Assembly: GCA_026261815.1 (NCBI GenBank)
Contig: JAMPIT010000894.1
Span: 51,895,147 to 51,959,146 of the forward strand
Reading direction: 5' to 3'
DNA: 64,000 bases
Source of the DNA: Monarcha castaneiventris obscurior
Taxonomy: Eukaryota; Chordata; Aves; Passeriformes; Monarchidae
A program made the position numbers and the translations under genes. The notes under the pieces were generated by a model. That model was not told the DNA's origin, did no database searches, and worked only from the letters and a program-made list of their open reading frames with translations. Shown one piece after another: positions 1 through 11,434 of this stretch (position 1 is its first letter; each line of letters begins with the position of its first letter).

Positions 1-3000
1 GACCCCTGTTATTTCTTTCTTCACTTCTAGAATGAAAAATCTGATGTTTTTCCTGATTCCAGCCTGCTGGTGGAAGTGGTGGGGTATCCTTGGGTACAGT
101 TCCAGCTGCCATGTGGTGTGCCCCAAAGGGATTTGTCACAAAGCACACTGCAACTCCTGCCAGCCAGGCACCAAGGCTGCCTGCTGCCTCAAGGAGTTTT
201 ATCTAAAAATAGAAGCCGCTTAAGAAAAATGACCACCCCTTTAGAAGAACAGTCAGTTTCTCTCTGAATCAATTTAAGCCTGGGCACATCAATGAGATAG
301 AGCTTGACCTAAAGAGCTCCACAGAAATCAAGACCTAAGGTAAAGGTGTGCCAGTAATATGGAAGAAGATAAGGAGGCTGTGGGCCTGATCCAAAGGCCA
401 CTAGGTCAGTGGCAAGCTTTAATGTTGATGTAAATGGGCTTTGGAACAGGCCACGCTGGAGAAAAGAGCACTCCTTATTATAAAAATAAGCAGCCATTAG
501 AAATGGACCAGAAGTTACAGGAAATGTTTTGCAGACAAAACTTGCCTCCATTTTTCTCATCATCTCAGCAAAGCACTGGGCCATTTGGCTCTGTAAATGA
601 GCCACCCGACCCCAGCGAGCACCCGAGGGCCAGAAGCACGTGGGTACCATTTGCCCAAGCTGTTTCTGCAGCTAAAACACGGATGGACACTGGTCCAGCT
701 GGCTTGCTGCATCTTTAGGTGCTTCCTCAGCACAGCTGGGCACCCAGTCAGCAGCACTGACCACCTGAATTGCTGCATGCATCCTGTTTGCATGAGCAAC
801 TGCAGGAATCCATTCTCCCCTCACGGGGGGCGGTGATGACTCTAACAACCAGAGAGGAGATGGGCAGTGGTAGAAAACACTAAAATTCCAGCCAGCCCAC
901 CCAACCCCACAGCTGCTGTTTCCAGTGGGTGCAAAGTCACTTTGGACTCAGGCACAATCCTCACTAAGTGGGGAGAGAATGCAAATGTTTGGCAATAGGC
1001 AAAAAATACACCCGTAATTCTCACCCTCTCTGGCCCATGCTGAATATTCCTCGCTGAAGCTGTTAAACTGATAAGGTTATTCACTGACAAGATATGAAAG
1101 AGCAAATGCTCTGTAATTGAATACCATATGCCTCACCACAAATAAAAATAACACAGTTCTCTCCGAGATAAAATAAAGGGTGTAGTAAGTGAGTATTGTT
1201 AAACTGTGCTAAAACAATGAGGAGAGAGGGAATATGCAACTCACCCTGCTGGCTGCAATATAATTGGCTCGTTAGGCAAAACTGCACACACGGACACATG
1301 AAGGGAACAGGAGATCACAAAACACTGTGACCCACAGAGCAGCGTGGACCTTGGGCACAGCTCACTGACAGTGCTGCCGAAATGAGGGAGTTGATGATGG
1401 GACAGAAAGTACTTGAGAGCCTTGGAAATGAGTGCATGTAGCTGTATCCAGCTGGCCCCTCCTGATTTCCCTGTGCCAGCCAAGGGACACTGTTCCTGTG
1501 TGACCCTGGCAGGAGCCCTGCCTGGCCATGAGAAAGCTGCCCTGTGCTCTCTGACTTGGGAGCTGCCAGTTTGCCTTAAACTATTAGAGAGGCATTATAT
1601 TGATTACTGCTTGATATTTGCAGGTCTGCAAAACGTCCAAGGAGACCCAGGAAAGTTTAGAGACTTTTAATTTGCTGTACCAAAGCTTTTCTGATGGTCC
1701 CAGAAGATTACACATTTATGAACAAGGGCAGCAACTATAAAAGCTTATTGTTTGCACTCAGCCAAACTTCATGGATTTTTTAAGTATGACAAAGGAGAAA
1801 ATGAGTTACACAGATTTTCAATAACTTGAACACCAATCTCTGCTGTCCAAAGGGAATTACTCCAGTGTTCTCTCTTTGTCTACCTTGGCCTGGCTTTAAG
1901 GGTTTATCCTTGTAAACGACATCAGTAGTTACAGTTAACAGGCCCAAATGAAGCTGTGGGGCTGAGATCCCCCTTGTCCTGCTGTGCCAGATGCTCCAGG
2001 GAGAAGACTAAAGATAGCAAGAGGAGCTTTGTCAAGGTAGGCTCTGTGCAGAAGATAGGAGCAAGCAGTCTGTGCAGCCCTTCCCTTCGCTTCAATGACA
2101 CATCAGAGGTACCAGGAGGATTCTCTCATCAGAGGGCAATGGCACAAAGTGAGATTAAGGTAGCAACCCATTTTGCTTTTATGTGTTCAGCTAAAGAACA
2201 AGGTCAAAGACATAAGGCATTAAAACTTTTAATTAAGTGACAGTGGAATTATTTGCTTGCTCCTGGATTACGTTGACGCAATACATCCTGAAAGCTGCTG
2301 TTTGACATTTGATTTCTGCTCCTCTTTGATGGGGTTATACGGTAAATTGTCTTCAGGAACAGACTTGCCATAACTACTGAGAGGCATGCAGGATGCTCCT
2401 AAAATCTTCCCCACTTTCTGTTTTACTGAAATGGCAGAAAGGCACCAAAACCATAAAAAAGGAAAGCATTACTGCAATACAAACTAATGTGGCTACAGAA
2501 AAGAAAGTTGCAAACTGGGGGGAGGGATAAGGCAAGTACAGGTATTTTCTTTGAAAGCAGTGGGTCATGAAAGATCCTGAACAGTCCCTATTTAATGGAT
2601 GACAAGTAGAACCTCTTTTGGCAATACTGAGACAGGCACAAGTACATCAGGTGGCTCTGAATGGCTGGACTGGTCCATGGCATGCAGCCCTAGGAACATC
2701 CAGCATTCAAATGTATGTGGTGGAGCAGAAGCAGACCCCACAGTCAGGAAAGAGAGCATAAAATGCATGGCCATGGTAAGAATCAAACTAAGATGTGATT
2801 AAAAAAAAATAAAAATAGGAGTAGTGTTTTGCTTTCTGAGCTCTCTACTTTATTTTTATTTGTTTTTATGCTCCTGTAAGTAAAATCAACAACTTCTTCT
2901 TCCCCAATAAACTGAAATTTTGCAGACCATTAATCCATAATATGGACAAAAGGCTTCGGGTGCATGTGGAACAAAATGAAAAATGGTCAGCCTGGTTCTT

Positions 3001-3400
3001 CCAGGAAAAACTGATACTTCACATGAGCAGTAAAGATTTTCCAACAAGCAGCAGCACACACGTTTCAGTGCAGACCCACAGTGAGTAGAGGGTAATGGCT
3101 CTGAATATCATTTATGCGCACTTAACTACCATTTAGTTAATGTTTATGCAGCATTTTGAAAATGTAAAGTGCCGTAAAGATGCCAAATGTTATTATTATT
3201 AATAATCCAAGTGATAAATATGACTCCAAATTCTTCACTTTATCCTTGTCCTCCATGTCAAAGGGGTGTTTGCACATATAATAAGCACAGCAATTCAGCG
3301 AGACACTCACAGTGTCTGTGTTACTTAGAGTTCATGAGTTTTACATGTAAGGGGATAAAGGACTAACTGGTTTCTCCCCAAGTTTACTGAGAGTTACAAA
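1..3400. other. unique sequence, no gene seen
   Basis: Only short open frames (under 115 codons). A pyrimidine-rich acceptor-like TTCTTCACTTCTAG ends at 30, followed by a frame open to about 267, but there is no donor or recognisable protein, so I do not call an exon. A 7-base inverted repeat TTAACTA/TAGTTAA lies at 3,122-3,140. Confidence 0.6.
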
Positions 3401-3417
3401 CCCTCCCCCCCCACCCC
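3401..3417 (-). other. G-quadruplex-type motif (C-run on the plus strand)
   Basis: The plus strand carries CCCTCCCCCCCCACCCC, so the minus strand reads GGGGTGGGGGGGGAGGG. That supplies four runs of at least three G with one-base loops, the classic tight intramolecular quadruplex pattern. No gene or promoter is evident next to it. Confidence 0.75.
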
Positions 3418-5579
3418 AAATTAAGATGGAAGATAATGTTAAAATCCTACTTTTAAAAATACTGGGTCACAGCTTTGCAGCAACATTTAAAAGCCTATTT
3501 GGAAAGAGACAGAGGTCAAAATGTTTTAGTAAAATGTGTTTTCCTTGCAATGAATGTAGAAGAGGGCACAGGAAAGGACTTAAAGCCAGCAATATGTGGG
3601 TATCTGCTGCCTGCCATGCTCCTACTGCACCTCCCACTCCTGCAGTATGGAGCACTGGCTGTCCAGATTTAGGGCATCCAGCCCCCAAATCTGCACTTCC
3701 TTGCATCTTTTCACTTTGGCCCCCAGAGGAGGCCACCAGCCACAGAGCCTGATGTCACAGAAACAATTATCCCCTCAGTGATCTTCCCATTTCCCAAGAC
3801 TGCTTCCCTTTTATTGGCACATCCAGCACGGCATCAAAAAGTCAGGCAGGAGCCACTCCAAAAGCCCCGGAGTTTCCCAGCCACAGGTCCACCATGAGTG
3901 CTTGCCACTGCAGTGGATTGCTCTTACTGCACTAGACCTCAGCAGGGAAAATAATCTGCGAGCCAGGGCCTTTGGTCTCTCCTTTTATCCTCAGAAATGA
4001 GCCTACTGGTGCTCTCAGAGAAGTGCCTGTTATTTCAAGGAGGTGATCAGTTTGTGAGGAAGTGATAAGCAAGGGCAGGGAATTTTTGTTCCATGTGTTT
4101 CTCTCAGGTTTGGAGCAGCCTTTTTGATTGCAACAGCTTCACCACTGAGGCTAAACATGAAGTTACTTCTCTGAGTGAAACATCTGCCCTTCCCCTTATT
4201 GGAAAACCAAAAAGACAAAATAGATTTCTAAAAGAAGGTCTTTTAAATATCTTCATTCACCTCAACAAACTGGATTTTCCTGAGTTCAGGTCCCATTCCA
4301 CTGCTCTGTTACAGTGGCTGGATGCTGAACTCTTGGATGCTTGGTCCAGACTTTGTGACTGGGGACACAGGCAGAGAACCTGTGGCTCAATACACCCTTT
4401 GAAGGCTTTCTCCAAGACTTAAAAAAAAACTATCTTAGTTTAAAAAAAGGAAAATGAGGGAAAAAAATCCCACAGAGACAGCCTGATCTTCTACTTTCTC
4501 ACACTGGTATAAATCAAGAATAACCCCACGGACTTTGTAGGACTTGCACAAGTATAAAACTGCTAGAAATGAAAGGTTCACATTTCCTAACTGCAGCAGT
4601 TGGCTGGGTTTTCTTTAAATAGCTTCATTAATAAATACTTTGAAAAAGGGGAAAAAAAAAGTGCTCTTCCTCCCTCAATACTAATTGCTAGTGCTCAGAT
4701 TTAATCTTCAGCATTTATTGTGCTTCACCAAATCCCTAATAATCACCCCAGAAGACTCCTTAACATTGTTGTATAATGGGAAACAAGGGCAGGGTATTAC
4801 TTTTTCATGTACAAAGATGTTTCATCAGGAGGCCAGATTTCTTCTATGCAGCTAAAGTACATAGAGCCTGACACTTTTAATTTCTTCCGTAATTGTGTCA
4901 CAAGAGGGGTTTATGTCACTGTGCCTCTTTGCTGAATTCCAAGAGGCTCAATGCTATTCCCATGGTCATTGCCTCCTGCCTCTACTTTAAAATAATGAAG
5001 ATTTGGGCTGAAATAAATTTGAAGATATCAAATAAGGACCCCTTGAGTTCCAGGGAAAGAAAATAAAGCAGCTTTTATTAAACTTGTTATGAGACCTTTC
5101 ATGACCACTATTCTCGCTGTTCTCTTTGCTCAAAGCCTTTAGAGAATGGTCTCACTTTAGCCTAAACTCAGCTCTTTCTCAGCTCTCTAAGCCTCTGTAA
5201 AATTGAAGGACATTCACTCCAACACACGTCTTTAATAACTCAGTATGATTTAAACTTTCAATCTGCATTCCTGATTTCTGTAATAATTGAAAGGAATGCA
5301 TTAGCAGCAGAAAAAAACCCCCACTTTTGCTTCATAAACTTTACCTTCATTGCCTCAGATTTTCAGTAGTTCTCAATATGTAAGTTTAATGGCGTGACCC
5401 TAACAAGAAACGATCAGCAAATGAAACGAACCAGTGTGTAGCTGCTCCACACGGCTACAAGTGTCAGCTGTGGCCTGCCTGCCATTAATTTTATTGTAAC
5501 TCATTTCTTCAGGTTGAGTACAGCACGATTTAATGTTCCCATTCTCCCATTCCTGTTCTGCATGACAAATTGTTTTAAT
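3418..5579. other. unique sequence, no gene seen
   Basis: Open frames stay at or below 109 codons and show no protein pattern I know. Small A-runs near 4,420 and 4,653. No repeat family recognised. Confidence 0.6.
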
Positions 5580-6420
5580 AAACATAAACCGGGTAATAAT
5601 AAAGTAATAATAAGCCTAGCACTCACCTTATATCACTGCAGTTAAATTCTCCCACAAGCCAGCGCCGGTTACAGTGACAATTACAGTCGGGCCAATCCGC
5701 AGCCAGGCAAGCACAATGGACAGATTTAATATCGTTTGTAAATATGATTAGTGTGCTGTCATGTTATTGCAGCCTGGTATTTACATTTCTCTCTGGGGTT
5801 ATTCACTACACCAAATCAACATTAAATAGTGCTCCCTTCTCTTTCCCTTAAATCAAATATACCTTTCTTTGTGCTCCACTCAGAAGTTAATGAAGAAAAT
5901 GGCATCGATTGTTAATATTCAGGGATCAATCAGTGCTTTACATACCCCCTTTTTTTTTTTTTTTTTTTTAAACAGATGTACGTCTGTCTGTATAACCCTG
6001 GAAGATTTCTTTCAAAATTCATAATCTCCCTGCTTCCTCCTCCCCCTCCATACACACCCTTTAACATCAACGCTCGTCTGCTGACTCTCTTATGAAAAAT
6101 GTTCAAATAATGAATGGCTGTTGTTTACAGAAGTAATTTCATGCTACATTTCCATTATTGCCTGGATTTGTTTAGCTTCTCAAGCTTCCCCATTTCCCTG
6201 CAATGAACTTTTAAGGAAATATAACCAGCTTTCACTGTTTATGCCATTATGTTTATAATAGAAGCCGCTCTCATTTGTGACATATTGCAACACTTCATAA
6301 CTGTGTGCAAATAAGCATCCTTAAACTTGTTAAGGTCAATTAATCATTGTACAAAAGCTTTTTTAGCCAGGACTTCCACCAGCATAAATCCAGCCGCGTA
6401 GCAGGGTAATGAAAGGGCTC
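5580..6420. promoter_or_regulatory. enhancer-like block (candidate conserved non-coding element)
   Basis: AT-rich, non-repetitive, with many homeodomain-type cores. Specific matches are ATCGATT at 5,904-5,910 (ONECUT-like), GTTAAT directly after it, ATCAATCA at 5,925-5,932 (exact PBX consensus), ATTGCAACA near 6,285 (C/EBP-like), GTGCAAAT near 6,305 (octamer-like) and TCAATTAATCATTG near 6,338. The T run at 5,950 separates two dense halves. Motif density of this kind is typical of vertebrate developmental enhancers but is not proof. There is no coding frame, promoter element or repeat to explain the texture. Confidence 0.4.
5950..5969. repeat. (T)20 mononucleotide run
   Basis: Uninterrupted T run preceded by CCCCC. 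It interrupts an otherwise information-rich, enhancer-like block. No retrotransposon body is recognisable on either side, so it is probably a simple repeat rather than a tail. Confidence 0.95.
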
Positions 6421-8379
6421 TAGCGTGGACTCGGGTCCTACTTGGCACAATTGTGTGGTTCAGATGTTAATAAAACTGCCTGCAGACGACACAGGTCTTT
6501 TTCTCCAAAGTTATTTGGCTCCTGCAGTCAGGCAGCACAGGTTGAATGCCTGCAGGCCAAATCAAGAACAGACAAAAATTTATAATGACTTCAACGACCA
6601 ATTCCCACCAACCAAAAAAAATCCTAAAGCCACTTTTTCCACAGAGAAGGCGAGGAATCGAGCCGTAGGACACCCTGCTGAGTTTGGCCCCATGGCATTT
6701 CACTGGACAGGATTCGACACATGAAACACACCGCAACCAGCTCCTATTTTCAGACATCACAGAGGACACCATCAAAGGAGAGCACGCTGCTGTCAGCAGC
6801 GCGGAGCCCTGGCTGCTCAGGCACGTGGATCGTGTGCCAGCGTGGAGCCCTGGCCTCCTCCTGCTGCTGTGTTAACTGTTCCGAGAGCAAGGGGTCCCTG
6901 GGGGGCAGCAGGGATGGCTCTGCCTGCCTGAGAGCCACCTGGCACAAACATTGAGGATGGAAAGGGCTCCTCCTAATTAGCAGCGACCTCTGCACAGCCG
7001 TGGCATGCACGGGCTCACTCTTGCCCTTTGTGCATTTAAGAAAGAGGAGATATTCCTGTGGTTCGTATTTGTGCTTCCATTTTCAACAAACAGGTTCTCC
7101 TCTCCTGCACCATTGACTGAATTAAGACCTATGTCTGAAATTTAAGGCATGCCTTAATCAGACTCAATAGGTTTCCTGCATGCCCCAGGCTTACCGATGT
7201 CATGGTGCCTGGGTGCATGTAAAATAAGCCTGGTCTGTGTCACTGGGCTTGGACTGATGTGTAAAAACAATGACAATAAACCCTCACAACAACCTCGTTT
7301 AAACTGCAATAGTAAAATTCAGTGAAATATTTAATACTAATGGAGAATTAAAAAATACAGGATACTAGTTTATGAGGGTGGGCCATGTGCAGCCACATAC
7401 TTTATGCATTCGCTAGCATTTACCTTGCACTTACTTTTCCATGCAAATTGAAGTATAAAGAGATATTCCACATTAGAAATCTACCCCAGTGAAGTCCAAC
7501 ACACATGGCAAAAACCAATACTCAGGTATCTGTAATAATTATGAAGCTGACTCACACTTCGTTGTTTACCACTGGTTAACTTCCCCGTGCTCCAAGTTTA
7601 AGTTAGGAGAAGAGAAAAGAAACATTTAAGGAAAGCATTACCAGTCAGTCAGAGAGCATAGCTATTTTGTGGGGGATGTAGATAATCTGGAGACCAAAGC
7701 AGGACATTTTAAAGACCTGTCTGTATTTGTTGCTTTATTGAAAATGATAGATTTAAGAATATGGCTCCTGTGGTCACCCAGAGGGCATGGATCCGACTCA
7801 CTGTGACTTGCTGATATTCTTTATTTAGAAGAGTCAAATGTCACAGCAAAACATTTCTGCTAAAATGTGTATTTACTGCATTTTCCTTTCAAAGCTCAGC
7901 AAGGTGACAGCTGGAGAGGGGTGTCTGTGCATGTGTGGAAAAAAAAGAGGGGGAAGAACTGGGGTGTTACTAAACACAAGATCACAGTACTCAAAACATC
8001 CTACTGAGATCAGAAGAATTGTGAAGCATACCGAGGTGGTACTCTAGCTATTCATTAACTGCCTGTATCAGCTGGCCCAGAGATTAGAGCTTAATGCAAT
8101 GGTGAAGTAAGTGTCCATATCACAGTAGCCATGGAGGAATAGCAAGATGTAATGAAACTGAATAGCTAGCCATTGAAAGTTGAAAAATATATTGATTTTT
8201 CAGTGCTTGATCACCCAGGAGGCTTTATCAGGTATGAATACTTGGGAACCATCTGCTAACTCTGTAATGGTATTTTAGGATTTGTGACAGACTCCAGCAA
8301 AAATAAAACTGCGCGTTAGAAAATAAGAGAAAGTGAAGACTGCTTCTCTGCAATACATTCCACTGCTCCACATCTGCTT
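6421..8379. other. unique sequence, no gene seen
   Basis: A locally GC-richer patch at 6,770-7,010 gives overlapping open frames in several phases, the usual effect of fewer stops; none looks like a known protein. The rest is ordinary AT-rich DNA. Confidence 0.6.
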
Positions 8380-8960
8380 TTCTCATTCCTGCCTTTTAAT
8401 TGTTCTCGAATTAGCTATAGCTAATGTGTGAGTACAAATTGAAATTGGTCCATGGATTCAATTTCTCCCCACCTTTCACACCAAAGAGAGCTCAGACGTT
8501 TATAGCTGCATTTTTCTCCACATCAGCTTGCATTACATACGTGGTAAAGATTCCTCTCCTCCCCAAAGGAAGGCAGCAGGACCCCGGTTATTGTATTTAG
8601 CTATTGAACCTCCTTGTCAACATTTCTTAGCATTCATTTGTGTAAGTCAAAGAACAAAACCGAACAGGAACAGGCTTGGAGGCACAATATCTACATATTG
8701 TCTGATGTAAATAACACTCCTAGACATGATTGGCATTCTCCAAACAACAATCATTGTTATTGAAATGTGCCTCTATTCCCCTTGTTTTAATACCGAGAAT
8801 GATTATGAAATCTCTTTGGGTACGATAAATCAGCTGAAAGATGTAATAACATGTTTCAGCTGTTGGAATGGATGTTTGATTACAGCTCTGAGGGTTTTTT
8901 CCTCATCTTGTTTCTGGTTAAATTCTTAAACCATTCTCTGCTTTAACAAAAATATATTCC
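8380..8960. promoter_or_regulatory. enhancer-like block with palindromic SOX pair
   Basis: AT-rich unique block. At 8,746-8,758 it contains AACAATCATTGTT, a perfect palindrome about its central C made of two facing ACAAT/ATTGT SOX cores, the arrangement used by dimerising SOXE proteins, although their half-site spacing is usually larger. A CAGCTG E-box lies near 8,860. No coding frame above 67 codons overlaps it. Function is inferred from motif content only. Confidence 0.35.
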
Positions 8961-11380
8961 ACATATAAACAGCAAATACACACTCTTGTTTACAGTGTGG
9001 GTAACTGAGCAGGAATAGAGTTGCATTTTAACAATGCAGGGAAAATATTTTTCTATTACAGTTTTGGTAAAAATAGTAAGGTAAGCTGTCATTTGGAATT
9101 GTATTTAGTAAACACTTAACTTTAACACCTAAATAAAAATAGGGAAGATAAAAAAGGCAGCGGGTGAGGAGGACAGAGAGAAAATGAGACTTTGGTCAGG
9201 CCATGTTTGATTTCCAGACACAGAAGAAAAATTCCACCTCTCGTCTACCACCTCCCTCCATGATTCTGCAAGCATCTCTTTGAGTAAGTGGTAGCAGAAT
9301 TAATTTGCCCCAAAATGGTGAAGTGTAAGGGGAGGAAAATTGTTTCCCCCTGATTTTACACTGTGGTGACAACACACAAAAGATGAAGGAAGTCAGACCG
9401 CACCACACAGCGGCAGCAAGAGCGAGGCAGCTGGACAGAGGCTTTTGAAGGATCTGAGAATCTCTGTGCAGCAGAGGCAGCACAGCTTCTCCAGCTCACT
9501 CTCCCAGAAAAGATTCTGGCAAATAATGCCTTTCCCTTGAGTGTATTTTGTTGAGGAGAAAAGGTGAAGGAAAAAAAATAACTTTGGGAAACAAAAAGAT
9601 TAGTATGTGGGTGGTTTCCCTTTCCAATCAACTTTCCTTCCCGTCCTGTGGGGCTGCCCCTGTGCTGATGGAGGCTGCAAGGACATACCTTGGTGTCCTC
9701 CCATAGTTTGCAAAGCCAAAGAGGCAACTACATTCAAGACTGGTGGTGGGAAAATTCAGAGAAATTTGGGGCTTCCCGAGCTCTTTAGAACTGCTCAGTG
9801 ATGTCTTGCCAACATTTCAACAAGAGGCTCCTAAGAGAATTCCCCCCTTGGCCTGTGATAAACTCAATGCCCCAACCGTGCATTTGCTTGCCAAGAGGAG
9901 GGGCAAGGGATGAGAAAACCATTCAAGCATTTTCCTATTTAAATGAAAACACTTTCTGGTCATTGTAATTGAGAAAAGAGGCTGTCCTACTGTGAGAGAA
10001 ACCATGCACCACCCATTTGGGTGGAACTGCACATACTCTATCTCCCTGCAGGAAAGAGAATTGCATTTGTAAGGAGAAATCGTGGTCTGGATAGCAAGAC
10101 ATCCACCCATAGGATGGAGTAAGCAAGGTCTCAGGAATTTCTTCCAGGGTGCCAGAGACACTTGAACCTAGAAAACAGTCGGGGAATGCTGTTCAGGGCA
10201 GCTCGAAGGGAGCATTCACATGAGCAGAGCTCCCCAGGGTGTGCTACAATCAGACACGCTGGCAACTGAGCTCCCACCCACAGGGGGACAGAGGGAGATT
10301 TTCTATTCCCTTTGCCTCCTCGGTTTATTGTGCAGCCTGCCCCTACTCTTGGAATAGGCAGGCTTTGGAATTAGGACACACAACTCACTCTGCCCTAAAG
10401 ACATCAGCACAATGAAGAAAACATTTCTAACGTTCAATGGAATTATAGAATACCTTTAAAAAGTTACTCATCGCCTAATTCACTCCCCTCTTTTTGACCT
10501 TTATTCAAGGGGAAAACTGCCAACAGCACAAAATCCTGCCAACTCCAAGGAGCTTAATTGTGCAGATTACGGTCTGTTTGTAACACAGATTATTAAAAGC
10601 ACACTTGGACCCTTCATATCCCCACGTTTGATTCGGTAATAGGTTCTGCATTAGATAAAGGAGATTTGTTTTGATCCTCTCCTCGCAGATGCAGAGTGCC
10701 CTACACCTTTTGTATTCCAGACTCCATCATCCATGACCTCTTTGCATAAGTGACGGAGCCACAATAGGCTGCTCCATACTGTAACTCCCAGCTCCCCGCT
10801 TTTGGGGGTGCAAGAAAGGCAGGAAGAGACTCAGTTCATGGTTTATATGGTAGCCAAAAAAAAAAAAAAAAAAAAAAAAAATTTGTACATCTTATTCAAT
10901 AAAGAGCACATTTCTCTGAGAGATGCTGGCACTGTGTGTCACAAAAGTGAACCATGGCCATTTTTGAAAGTAGAGCACATTGTGTTTTTAAAAAGGAAAA
11001 ATGAAAATTGCCTTTTGAATTTCAGAGAATGAGGTGAAACAGAGTTAGAATGGAAAACTTGTCCTCAAAATACGTGAAGTGAAATAATTTCCTTAGGTTC
11101 AATTTTTTTTTTCTCTTTCCCAGGTTAAAATTTAATAAGAAAGTAATCTACTCACCCACTTAAAAATTTGCGAGAAGTTAAAGCATTTTACTTGCCGCCT
11201 GTTACAAAAGCAGAGAAATCACCTTGAATTTCTAGATATCATATGGTAATTACAAATCAATCCTCCCTGCTTCAGAATCAAAGCCTGCTCCACTGCCAGC
11301 CATCATCAATGCAGGGTCTGGGTGGGAAATGTCAGGCTTTTACTTTGCATCTTCATTCTTCAGCTTCCTGTCCTTCAACA
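8961..11380. other. unique sequence, no gene seen apart from the A-run
   Basis: Minus-strand frames of 95-123 codons at 9,196-10,161 overlap each other in different phases and contain no known domain. The (A)26 run is listed separately. Confidence 0.6.
10856..10881. repeat. (A)26 mononucleotide run
   Basis: Longest A run in the window. I looked upstream for a processed pseudogene or SINE that would own it as a tail, and downstream for a matching target-site duplication, and saw neither. Confidence 0.95.
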
Positions 11381-11434
11381 GTTGGACTCCATGACCTTAA
11401 AAGTCTTTTTTAATTGCAATCTTTCTATGATTCT
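11381..11434 (+). mobile_element. CR1 LINE, extreme 3' end only (54 bp)
   Basis: The stretch reads like the last bases of the CR1 3' UTR: GTTGGACTCCATGACCTTAA, then a degraded pyrimidine stretch where CR1 has 'GGTCCTTTCCAACC', then CTATGATTCT, the family's terminal octamer repeat. CR1 elements insert by target-primed reverse transcription and are nearly always cut short at the 5' side, so a copy retaining only about 54 bp is possible. No CR1 similarity is visible upstream of 11,381. The copy has no coding capacity. Confidence 0.8.

Noticed and set aside
1..267. Terminal exon starting after the acceptor-like TTCACTTCTAG
   Set aside because: No recognised protein, two overlapping frames equally open, and the upstream part lies outside the window.
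9356..9727. 123-codon minus-strand open frame
   Set aside because: Overlaps other minus frames in different phases, no known domain, length within chance expectation.
10802..11032. A-run at 10,856 as the tail of a processed pseudogene
   Set aside because: No recognisable retroposed sequence upstream and no target-site duplication seen.
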